DNA of 38,462 bases from an uncultured Eubacteriales bacterium (lineage in GTDB: Bacteria > Bacillota > Clostridia > Christensenellales > Aristaeellaceae), in contig CACYZW010000016.1 in the NCBI GenBank assembly GCA_902778995.1, positions 1 through 38,462 on the forward strand, given 5' to 3'. The notes under the pieces are model-generated. The model was not told the origin of the DNA, searched no databases, and saw nothing but the letters and a program-made list of their open reading frames with translations. Positions 24,424 through 31,766 of the stretch are shown here, piece by piece. Numbering within the stretch: position 1 is the stretch's first letter; each line of letters begins with the position of its first letter. Made by a program: the position numbers and the translations under genes.

Positions 24424-25623
24424 TCACGCCCCCTCTCTCAGCGTCGTGCCGGGGTCGGTGCGGCTCAATCGAGCCGCCGCCCACGTTCCCGCCAGCAGCC
24501 CGACCAGCAGCGTCGCCAGGATCGTGCCACCCGCCAGCTTCAAAAGCGTTCCCGCAGACGGCGTCAGGTACGGCAGGCCCATTTGCTTCTCGATCAGCGT
24601 CGCAAACGGGAAAACGCCCAGCGCCGCGATCCCAACGCCGACGAGCGCCCCTGCGAGGCTGCACAGCGCCGTCTCCAGGAGGATTTCCCCGCGCAGCCCG
24701 CGCCGGGACGCGCCCAGCAGTCTCAGCACCGCAAATTCCCGCCGCCGCTCGTGAATCATCATGGCGAAGGCCACCAGCAGGATCGCCAGCGCCAGCGCCC
24801 ACACCGCGCCGATCAGCGCCAGGGCAGCGCGGGAGATGCCGGAGAGGCTGTCGGACACGTCGGTAAACATGCTGCGGGCGCGCACGGCGGTGACCTTGCG
24901 GATGTGCCCGTTCAACCAGTTGTTGACCTGTCCCGCGTCATATCCGTCCTTCACCTTCACATATACGGCGGAGATCACATCGGAGCCGCTGGTGATTCTG
25001 TGGCTCACGCCCTTCGCCTCCGCTGCGGCCAGCAGCTTTTCCATGGTGTCCATGTTGCAGTAGACCGCCGTGTCCAGCCCCGTGCCGGTCTCGGCCAGCT
25101 TTGCCACCACGTGGGTGCCCTGATCGTAGATTTTGAGCGTCTCCCCCACGCCCGCCGTGACCCTGCAGCCCACGGCAACCTCCATGTCGCCGAGGGTCCG
25201 CGAGTAGCTTTCTTCGATCCACGGCTTCACGGTGAAGTCCGCGTCGGGGTCGATGCCGATGATCTGCACCTTTATGGCGCAACAGTCGGCCTTCAGCGAG
25301 GCCAGGAAGGTCTGCGGCGCGGCGATTTCCACGCCCTGTGCGCCGCGCACCGCTTCCAGCACGGAGGCGTCCATGTAGAATGCGCCTGCAGTGCCCTGCA
25401 ACATCAGGTTTTTGAAGCTGACCTTGCTCTCGGCCTCGGCAGGCATCACGATGATGTCCGCGCCCAGCCGCGCCTCCAGGCTCCCGAGGCCGCTGCGCAG
25501 CGAACCGAGCACCACTGAGCCGCCGAACACCGACGCCGCCAGCAGCGCCGTCAGCAGGATCAGCGCCGCCGTGCGCCCGGGTTTCCTGAGAAGGTTCTTT
25601 ATCGCCAGATGAGCGCTTCCCAT
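24424..25623 (-). CDS. FtsX/MacB-type ABC permease, second module
   Basis: A 399-residue permease with the MacB layout: one membrane helix near residues 14-36 (GRTAALILLTALLAASVFGG), a large outside domain (about 40-265), then three C-terminal helices with the coupling motif ERRREFAVLRLLGASRRGL. It works with the ATPase at 23744 and the small DUF4418 protein just upstream. It is related to, but distinct from, the two permeases at 26886 and 28342. The substrate is unknown; in this setting a role in iron or envelope redox is inferred. The start overlaps the ribosome site behind the DUF4418 stop. Confidence 0.88.
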   Translation of the reverse strand: MGSAHLAIKNLLRKPGRTAALILLTALLAASVFGGSVVLGSLRSGLGSLEARLGADIIVMPAEAESKVSFKNLMLQGTAGAFYMDASVLEAVRGAQGVEIAAPQTFLASLKADCCAIKVQIIGIDPDADFTVKPWIEESYSRTLGDMEVAVGCRVTAGVGETLKIYDQGTHVVAKLAETGTGLDTAVYCNMDTMEKLLAAAEAKGVSHRITSGSDVISAVYVKVKDGYDAGQVNNWLNGHIRKVTAVRARSMFTDVSDSLSGISRAALALIGAVWALALAILLVAFAMMIHERRREFAVLRLLGASRRGLRGEILLETALCSLAGALVGVGIAALGVFPFATLIEKQMGLPYLTPSAGTLLKLAGGTILATLLVGLLAGTWAAARLSRTDPGTTLREGA

Positions 25624-25626
25624 ACC

Positions 25627-26019
25627 CTACCGCTCCCCCCTGCGCGCCAGCAGCCAGCCGACGAGCGACGCGAGCAGCGCCGCGCCAAACAGGATCATCA
25701 TCGCGGGCCGGGTCAGCATGCGGCAGCGCATGGTCGGCGCCTTGCACAGCGCGATCAACGGGCCGGGCGTCAGCAGCCCCAGCAGCGACGCACAGAGCAT
25801 CGCCAGGTACAGTCCTGCGCGCTCCTTTTTCAACGCCAATGCCATGAGCGACAGGACCGCCGTCAATGCGCCTTCGCCGAGCAACGCCCGACAGGCCCAA
25901 TGGCAAGCGCCGAAGCTGCCGTCCTCGTGGACGCACGCGCCGAGGAAGGTCTGGCTGCCGACGGCGGCGAGCATTGACAGTGCAAGTATGATTATCGCAG
26001 GAAAACACGATTTCTTCAC
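25627..26019 (-). CDS. DUF4418-family membrane protein
   Basis: A 130-residue protein with four hydrophobic segments and the cysteine-rich ACHWACRALLGEG stretch that marks DUF4418. Further cysteines occur in GACVHEDGSFG and ALCKAPTMRCR, so metal or redox chemistry on the outer face is plausible but unproven. It lies 3 bp before an FtsX-like permease on the same strand, and DUF4418 is often seen in that setting. Two GTG starts are possible: 26028 with a weak site, or 26019 with AGGTGA in range, which I prefer because the product then begins VKKSCFPAIIILAL. Confidence 0.8.
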   Translation of the reverse strand: MKKSCFPAIIILALSMLAAVGSQTFLGACVHEDGSFGACHWACRALLGEGALTAVLSLMALALKKERAGLYLAMLCASLLGLLTPGPLIALCKAPTMRCRMLTRPAMMILFGAALLASLVGWLLARRGER

Positions 26020-26040
26020 GGGAATCACCTGTCTTTCTAC

Positions 26041-26217
26041 TTAGGAATGAGAAATGAGGAATTGTTGAAGAAATTCTTGCGGATTTCTTTATTCAAACAT
26101 GAGAATCAATGGTATTACGTTGTATATGCCATTCAATCTGAGCAAATCCCGAAGGAATTTGCACCACCATTCCTAACTCCCCATTCCCCATTCCTCATTC
26201 CTAATTCCTCATTCCTC
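26041..26217. repeat. AT-rich imperfect palindrome of about 177 bp
   Basis: The left end starts TTAGGAATGAGAAATGAGGA and its complement returns at 26181-26204 with about 21 of 24 matches. Inside, AAATTCTTGCGGATTT pairs with AAATCCCGAAGGAATTT, and AATGG with CCATT. The right end is a run of CATTCCTC-type 7-8-mers. The base composition is much lower in GC than the genes on either side. It separates the two ABC modules, and supplies the last codons and stop of the upstream ATPase gene. Confidence 0.75.
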
Positions 26218-26883
26218 AAACCCCTCGTTCACCACTTCCCGCGCCACCTTGCCGTGCTCCAGCACGATGGTGCGCTGGGCGGCTTCAGCGACCTCGGGAT
26301 CGTGGGTCACGACGATCAGCGTGGTGCCCTCGCGGTGCAGCTGGCGGAACAGGTCGAGCACGATGTTTTCGTTGGCCTCGTCCAGGTTGCCGGTGGGTTC
26401 GTCGGCGAGGATCAGCTCGGGGTGATTGATGAGCGCCCGCGCCACGCAAACCCGCTGCTGCTCGCCGCCGGAGAGCTGGCTGGGCAGGTGCTTCGCCCGC
26501 TCCCGCAGGCCGACGCGGCCCAGCGCCTCGAGGGCTTCCTCCTCATCGGGCATGGAGTGGTAGTACTGCGAGACCATCACGTTCTCCACGGCGGTCAGGT
26601 AGGTGACCATGTGGAACTGCTGAAAGATCAGGCCGATCTTGTCCCGCCGAATATCGGTCAGCCGCTTGCTCGAGGGCTTCGAGATGTCCTCGCCGTCCAG
26701 CAGCACCTCGCCCCTGGTGGGCTTGTCCATGCAGCCGATGATGTTCATCATCGTGGATTTGCCGGAACCGGAGGGACCCATGATGGCGACCCACTCGCCC
26801 TTTTCCACGCGGATGCTCACGTTGTCCAGCGCCTTCAGTTCGCCGTAGATTTTGGAAACATTCTTCAATTCGAGAAGCGCCAT
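26209..26883 (-). CDS. ABC transporter ATP-binding protein (MacB/LolD type) of iron locus
   Basis: A 224-residue ATPase: Walker [11 protein letters not shown]-loop FQQFH, signature LSGGEQQRV, Walker [14 protein letters not shown]-loop VTHD. It follows the permease at 26886 by 2 bp and should energise the two permeases upstream. In the related Campylobacter Cj1658-Cj1663 region the equivalent gene is the last of the set. The C-terminal GFEE and the TGA are encoded by bases that belong to the AT-rich repeat, so the natural end of this protein may have been altered by that insertion. Confidence 0.9.
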   Translation of the reverse strand: MALLELKNVSKIYGELKALDNVSIRVEKGEWVAIMGPSGSGKSTMMNIIGCMDKPTRGEVLLDGEDISKPSSKRLTDIRRDKIGLIFQQFHMVTYLTAVENVMVSQYYHSMPDEEEALEALGRVGLRERAKHLPSQLSGGEQQRVCVARALINHPELILADEPTGNLDEANENIVLDLFRQLHREGTTLIVVTHDPEVAEAAQRTIVLEHGKVAREVVNEGFEE

Positions 26884-26885
26884 GT

Positions 26886-28340
26886 CTATTCTCCTTTCAA
26901 CACCAGGGCGGGATCAATCGCCACGGCCCGCTTGATCGGCATCAGGCAGCTGGCAGCGGCAATCGCCATGGAAACCAGCACCGTAGCCGGCAGAAGCAGC
27001 GGCTGAAACGAAATGGACGAATTGAACACGTTCACTGAGACCACCTGGGCGAACACGAAGCCCAGCACCGCCCCCAGCACGCCGCCCAGCAGCCCCAGAA
27101 ACATGCCCTCGCCCAGGAACTCGCCGCGTATGGAGTTGTCCGACGCGCCCAGCGCCTTGCGCAGGCCGATCTCCCGCCGCCGCTCGGAGACCACCGCCAT
27201 CATCGTGGTGGACACGCAGATCATCGTCAGTATCAGCACGACCACCGTCACCAGGAACACCAGCGCCTGGAGCTTGCCCAGCACCGCCGTTTCCGACTTG
27301 GTGACGCGCTTAACCAGCCGCGCCGTCACGCCGTCGCCCGTGAGCGCCTGGGCGTAGGCGTTCAGCTGTTCCTCGTCCGCCGAAATGCTCAATTCCGCCA
27401 CGTCCAGCCGATCCTCGCCGGTCAGCGCCTGCAAATCGTCCGTGGACATGAACACATAGCCTTCCTCTTCGCCGCCGGTGACGAGTATGCCCGTGACCCT
27501 GTAGCGGGTGGTCCTCGGCTGCGCCGCCGCATCGGCGGCGCGGGCCCCGTTCAGCGCATCCACGACGGCTGTCGAGGTGATTGTCGCGCCGGACAGGGCG
27601 TCTATCTCAACATTCATTTGGAGCGGCAGTGATTTCCCCACAAACTGCTTCAAAAACAGCGGTTCCTCGGATACCCGCCCGCCGTACTCCGGCGTCTGGG
27701 TGGAGGCGTCGATCTGTATTTCTGCAATTCTCGCCCCATCGTCCAGCTTCGCCTTGACATACACCATGGCGTCGCCAAAGCCCTTGGCGCTGCCAGAAAG
27801 CGTCGCCCCGGGCTTCCAATCGTCGGAGGCTTCGCCCTCCGATTGCCGCGCCGTCGGCTGCCAGGTCAGCTCCATATCGGAGCCTTCCTTCACGCCGATG
27901 GTCTCTGCGATTTCCCTGCCGACCAGTATCTCGCGGGGCGCTTCGGGGTAGCGGCCCTCCACGCTGAAATAGGGACTGGTCTTCCGGATCTGGGTAAAAT
28001 CGGTGCCGGCGGTGGTGAATGACTGTTGGCGCGAAGTCATATCCAGCCGCACGTAGCGATAGGGCGAAGCGCCCACCAGCGCGTCCCCCGGCAGCTTCTC
28101 CAGCGCCGCCGCCAGCTTGTCCGGATTCAAAGTTTCGCCCGCCTCGGGCATCAGCAGCATGTTCGCGCCATAGGAACGCATCTGCGCGCGCATCTGCCGG
28201 GGCACGTCGTAGTAGATCGTCACCATGCCCGCAAGTATCGTCGCGCCGATGCCGATGGACAGCAGCGCGATCAGCATCCGCGAGCGCCGCCGAAGCAGCG
28301 ACGCGGTAACCATGCGCAAAAACATACGTCTCTTCGTCAT
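26886..28340 (-). CDS. MacB/FtsX-type permease with embedded FMN-binding domain
   Basis: A 484-residue permease. Residues 22-42 (MLIALLSIGIGATILAGMV region) are the first helix; 355-480 hold three helices and the coupling motif ERRREIGLRKALGASDNSI. In the extracellular part, residues about 183-268 read as an FMN_bind domain: AMVYVKAKLDDGARIAEIQI, FLKQFVGK, then DALSGATITSTAVVDALNGA. Thr253 in SGAT is the residue that ApbE would link to FMN in NqrC/RnfG-like proteins. I infer a transporter that carries an electron carrier on its outer face. It lies 2 bp from each neighbour in the FTR1/P19 locus. An apbE gene is not in the window. Confidence 0.87.
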   Translation of the reverse strand: MTKRRMFLRMVTASLLRRRSRMLIALLSIGIGATILAGMVTIYYDVPRQMRAQMRSYGANMLLMPEAGETLNPDKLAAALEKLPGDALVGASPYRYVRLDMTSRQQSFTTAGTDFTQIRKTSPYFSVEGRYPEAPREILVGREIAETIGVKEGSDMELTWQPTARQSEGEASDDWKPGATLSGSAKGFGDAMVYVKAKLDDGARIAEIQIDASTQTPEYGGRVSEEPLFLKQFVGKSLPLQMNVEIDALSGATITSTAVVDALNGARAADAAAQPRTTRYRVTGILVTGGEEEGYVFMSTDDLQALTGEDRLDVAELSISADEEQLNAYAQALTGDGVTARLVKRVTKSETAVLGKLQALVFLVTVVVLILTMICVSTTMMAVVSERRREIGLRKALGASDNSIRGEFLGEGMFLGLLGGVLGAVLGFVFAQVVSVNVFNSSISFQPLLLPATVLVSMAIAAASCLMPIKRAVAIDPALVLKGE

Positions 28341-28341
28341 A

Positions 28342-29637
28342 TCAGTGTCCTCCGTGCAGCACTTCCGCAGGCTTCAGGCGAAGCACCATGCGGATGGCGG
28401 GCAGGGAGCCCGCAATCGTCACCAGCGCGATCAGCCCCGCCACGATGGGGATGACCCTGGTGTTCATCTCGATGGCCGAGCCGAACACGCTGCGCCCGAT
28501 GAGCTGCGCAAAGCCGAAGCCCATGCCGTAGCCTGCCGCAAAGCCGATCAGCGCGGTGATCAGTATCTCCGTCATCACCACGCCGGTGATCGACCTGTCC
28601 CTCGCGCCGATGGCCTTCAAAAGCCCGATCTCCTGCGCGCGTTCCATGACGGAGGCGGTCACCAGGTTTGAGATGCCCAGCGCCGACCCAATCAGGCTCA
28701 GCGCCGTGATCAGGATCATCAGCAGCTTCGTCTTGTCCAGTATCGTCCCCTCGCTCTCGGCCACCTGCCGGACGGCGCTGGCCACCGAACCGGTGATGAC
28801 CTCCTGAATCTGATAGCAGATGGCGCTGACGTAGGCCGTGCAATACCAGGTCTCATAGTCGCGGCTGGTGAGCGCCGCAGGGTTCTTCGCCGCCCGGCGG
28901 GCCAGGTCGTTGTCGGGCGTGGTCAGCGCGGAGACTTCGATGGACGCCACCCTGCCTTCCCGGTCGGTCAGCGCCTGCACGGCGTCCAGCGTGGCGAAGA
29001 TCTGTTCGTCCTCGTCGCTGCCCGCGTCGAAGATGCCCACGATTTTCATGGCCTTTTCGCCGTGGCTGCCCGTCAGCTTCACGGTCTCGCCCACGGTCCA
29101 GCGCTTCCGTTCAGCCAGCAGCGCGCCGACCATGATCTCGCTGTCGGCGCCGGCGTCCGCCTCGTTCAGCCAGCGTCCGTCGGCAATCTCCCACCAGGAG
29201 CGCATGCCCTGTACGCCCGCGTCCAATTCCTCGCCGGTGGGCAGCGAAAGGTGATGGTTGAACCAGGTGCCGACCAGCTTCACGCCGTCGCCGTCCGGCA
29301 GCGTGACCTGCGCGTCGAGGAAGGGCGTGAAATCCACGATGTTGAACGCCCAGAATATGGTTTTGAGCCTGCCCAGCTCGTCCTCGCGCAGGTAGGCCGC
29401 GTTGAGCGCGTCGCCGTCGCCCACTTCGTAGATGTCCGACAGCAGCGAGGCGTCCTTCGGCTTAACGGTGATGTTCGCGCCGTAGTTTTTCAGCTCCTTG
29501 TTGACCTTGTCCTCCACGTCCATCACCACGTTCAGCATCCCCGTGGCCAGCGACGCCCCCAGCGCGATGGTGACGGCGATCAGCAGCATCTTGCCCTTCT
29601 GGTGGAACAGCACACCGCGTATCATTCTGAAAAGCAT
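28342..29637 (-). CDS. MacB/FtsX-type ABC permease of iron locus
   Basis: A 431-residue permease with one N-terminal helix (MLLIAVTIALGASLATGML), a large outside domain (residues about 40-300) and three C-terminal helices with ERAQEIGLLKAIGARDRSI as the ATPase-coupling motif. No FMN_bind signature is present, unlike its neighbour. The ATG overlaps the TAA of the DUF2318 gene by one base (TAATG), so translation is coupled. It probably pairs with the permease at 26886 as a heterodimer served by the ATPase at 26209. Confidence 0.9.
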   Translation of the reverse strand: MLFRMIRGVLFHQKGKMLLIAVTIALGASLATGMLNVVMDVEDKVNKELKNYGANITVKPKDASLLSDIYEVGDGDALNAAYLREDELGRLKTIFWAFNIVDFTPFLDAQVTLPDGDGVKLVGTWFNHHLSLPTGEELDAGVQGMRSWWEIADGRWLNEADAGADSEIMVGALLAERKRWTVGETVKLTGSHGEKAMKIVGIFDAGSDEDEQIFATLDAVQALTDREGRVASIEVSALTTPDNDLARRAAKNPAALTSRDYETWYCTAYVSAICYQIQEVITGSVASAVRQVAESEGTILDKTKLLMILITALSLIGSALGISNLVTASVMERAQEIGLLKAIGARDRSITGVVMTEILITALIGFAAGYGMGFGFAQLIGRSVFGSAIEMNTRVIPIVAGLIALVTIAGSLPAIRMVLRLKPAEVLHGGH

Positions 29638-30908
29638 TATTTGAACTCCTTTTCTCCGGCGATGAGGTCGGCCATAGCAAATACAAGATTGCCGCCTTCC
29701 ACCTCATAGGGAAGGGGTATCGGATTGCAGCCGCCCTTGAAGCCGATGGTGTTGGTGTTCATCACCACGTCGCAGCGGCGGCAGACCACGACGCCGCCCC
29801 GCTCGTAGTAGCCCGCGTTGCCGCAGACCTCGCAGGCGTCCAGTCCCACGCCGTAGGAAGCGGAATTGGGCTTGCGCACCACGATCCAGCGGACGTTCAC
29901 GCCGTTCGGCGTCTGCCACTCGAAGCGGTGCAGGTGGAAGTCGTTGACGGCCTCCATGGGGACAAGTATCCTGTCGCCGTCCTCGGTGAAGGTCTCCGGG
30001 GCGGACAGCTCGACCACGCGGGTGTCGTAGGCCTTGACGACGGTGAGAAAGCCTGTGAACAGCAACAGCAGCGCCATCGCGCCGCAGGCCGTGCGCCGGA
30101 AATGCCGGTTGCGGGCGCGCAGCTTGCGATGCTGGGCGGGATTGTCCCAGGGCTCCGTCACGCGGATGTTCTGTGCAAAGCAAATGATGAGGGAGGCCGC
30201 CGCCAGCGCGGCGGTGAGCCAGATGAACAGCATGGATTGGTAGGCGGTGAACATCATCCAGTCGCCAATCCAGCCGAAGCGCTCCTCGGTGTATTTGACC
30301 GACCATCCCAGCCACTTGGCCCTGTTGACCCAGGGCGCGAAGAATCGGCCGAAGCAGTAAGCCCCGTTGACCAGCATCCCCGCGGTCAAAAGCCCGTTCA
30401 CCGCGCGGAGCGGCCTGATATGCAAAGCGCAGTTGTACAGCATGCGCGAATAGGCGACGAGCAGTAGGAGCGCCAGCAGCCAGCCCGCCATGCGCACCAT
30501 GTAGTAGGACGAGAGATAGCCCTCGCCCATCGTGTTGAAGTTGAAGGGATACAGCATCACGCCTGGCAGCTGGTAGAAGATCATCGTCGCGGAGAACCCC
30601 GCGCCGGACAGGCACAGCGGGATTCTGTGCCACTTCTTCCCTGAAAACAGGCTAAAGAGGATAAAGGCCAGCGTGAAGCCCATGATAAAGGCGTATATAT
30701 AGTGATTCCAATGGCTGGATACGATCTTGTTGGAATTGCCCTTCACGGCGGCCAGCGCCGCCGACGCGATAACGCCGATGACGATACCCGCACCGTGAAA
30801 GGTGCGCCCGCATTTGTCATGGCGCCGCGATAATACCGCGTGCATCCAGGTGACCAGCGTCACTGTGACAAACAGATCCTGAGTGACTGTCCAGAGATAT
30901 TTCAGCAA
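29637..30908 (-). CDS. DUF2318 membrane Fe-S-type protein
   Basis: A 423-residue protein with about ten hydrophobic segments followed by a C-terminal outside domain carrying DACEVCGNAGYYERGG, VVCRRCDVVMN and FKGGCNPIPL, the cysteine motif of DUF2318. These proteins accompany FTR1/P19 iron uptake and are thought to handle electrons; Cj1660 of Campylobacter is the known analogue. I set the start at a TTG (30908, LKYLWTVTQDLFVTV) because AGGGAGG lies 8 bases upstream and the family starts this way; an in-frame GTG at 30983 lies inside a strong hairpin. A 15-bp stem hairpin precedes the ribosome site. Confidence 0.85.
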   Translation of the reverse strand: MLKYLWTVTQDLFVTVTLVTWMHAVLSRRHDKCGRTFHGAGIVIGVIASAALAAVKGNSNKIVSSHWNHYIYAFIMGFTLAFILFSLFSGKKWHRIPLCLSGAGFSATMIFYQLPGVMLYPFNFNTMGEGYLSSYYMVRMAGWLLALLLLVAYSRMLYNCALHIRPLRAVNGLLTAGMLVNGAYCFGRFFAPWVNRAKWLGWSVKYTEERFGWIGDWMMFTAYQSMLFIWLTAALAAASLIICFAQNIRVTEPWDNPAQHRKLRARNRHFRRTACGAMALLLLFTGFLTVVKAYDTRVVELSAPETFTEDGDRILVPMEAVNDFHLHRFEWQTPNGVNVRWIVVRKPNSASYGVGLDACEVCGNAGYYERGGVVVCRRCDVVMNTNTIGFKGGCNPIPLPYEVEGGNLVFAMADLIAGEKEFK

Positions 30909-30946
30909 GGGGCATGCCTCCCTGAGATGATTATTGCGCACGTAAT

Positions 30947-30981
30947 GCTGATACGTCATCCCCCGCGGATGGCGTATCAGC
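30947..30981 (-). other. Intercistronic hairpin before DUF2318
   Basis: GCTGATACGTCATCC (30947-30961) pairs with GGATGGCGTATCAGC (30967-30981) with one mismatch and a 5-base loop. There is no T tract after it on the minus strand. It may protect the downstream mRNA or tune translation, as it lies about 25 bases before the ribosome site. Confidence 0.6.
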
Positions 30982-31014
30982 ACGCTTTATTCAAACCGTC
31001 GCTTCAACGGCTTG

Positions 31015-31134
31015 TTAAGGAAACGCCGCATAATCGAGTCGTGCAGTAACGGGATGAATTTTAGTCGATTGCAAACTGCAGATTTCGAAGGCTTGCTGGC
31101 GGCAAGTCAAGAAATCAGCAGGCAGTTTCCTTAA
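31015..31134. repeat. TTAAGGAAAC-family element of 120 bp with terminal inverted repeats
   Basis: It starts TTAAGGAAACGCCGCATAAT and ends GTTTCCTTAA, so exact 10-bp inverted termini enclose about 100 bp with no coding capacity. It abuts the stop codon of the P19 gene at 31136. It is the longest member of the family and the only one with a non-palindromic core, which is MITE-like. Confidence 0.7.
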
Positions 31135-31135
31135 A

Positions 31136-31681
31136 TTACCACTCCTTGACGAACTTCCAGCCGGTCCACGTCACCTCCAGCGGTTCGGTCCAGAACTCGT
31201 CGGCCTCGACGCCGGTCTCGTCGTCCACATGCAGCAGGTAGCCGTTCTCGGCGGGGCTCTTGATGGACAGGGTCACGGAATACTCGCCCTCGGGCAGCGC
31301 GATGTTGTTGCCGTAGTGCGGGCCGTCGGAGGCCGCCATGGGCATCATGGAGCCGGTAACGACCTCCTTGCCCTCGCTGTCCTTGATGACGTAGTCGATG
31401 CTCAGGTAGGGCACCCAGCCGTCCACCGGAAAGCCGTAGGGGTTTTCGTTGGCGGTCAGGTCCACTTCGATGTGCAGGTCGGAGCCTTCCTTCGGGGCGG
31501 CCAGATCGGCGGGCGCCATGTCCACGGGCTGGAAATAGACCATCGCCATGGTCATGAAGCCGACCTCCTGCTCGCCCTCGACGCCCAGTTCATACTCGTC
31601 AAAGCCGGCTTCCTCGGCCAGGGCAGACGCAAAGACGCTGAGCATCATCACAGCCAGCAGCAGGGCAAGAAATTTCTTCAT
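31136..31681 (-). CDS. P19/Tp34-family iron-binding exported protein
   Basis: A 181-residue secreted protein. The signal peptide (KKFLALLLAVMMLSVFASALA, cleaved before EEAGF) is followed by the P19/Tp34 beta-sandwich with MTMAMVYFQPVDM, DLHIEVDLTANENPYGFPVD and SDGPHYGNNIALPEGEY. His, Met and Glu residues in these segments form the Cu/Fe site in known members (Campylobacter P19, E. coli FetP). It should bind iron outside the membrane and hand it to FTR1, encoded just upstream. AGGAGG is 7 bases before the ATG at 31681. The longer frame upstream to 31750 lacks a ribosome site. Confidence 0.9.
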   Translation of the reverse strand: MKKFLALLLAVMMLSVFASALAEEAGFDEYELGVEGEQEVGFMTMAMVYFQPVDMAPADLAAPKEGSDLHIEVDLTANENPYGFPVDGWVPYLSIDYVIKDSEGKEVVTGSMMPMAASDGPHYGNNIALPEGEYSVTLSIKSPAENGYLLHVDDETGVEADEFWTEPLEVTWTGWKFVKEW

Positions 31682-31766
31682 GGTTGTATTCCTCCTGAAA
31701 ATGTGATTTTTGTATCTGTAACGCCTGCCGCGCGGGGCAGGAGGCGTCAAGACCGGTTTTGAAAGC

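Noticed and set aside
24422-24802. Upstream extension of the second ATPase
   Set aside because: Overlaps the permease in another frame; the ATG at 24421 with GGGGG fits the family start.
26161-26220. Possible CRISPR array (CATTCCTC units)
   Set aside because: Units are only 7-8 bp, without spacers; they form one arm of a palindrome.
26047-27006. Plus-strand frame starting in the AT-rich palindrome
   Set aside because: Antisense to the iron-locus ATPase, no family match.
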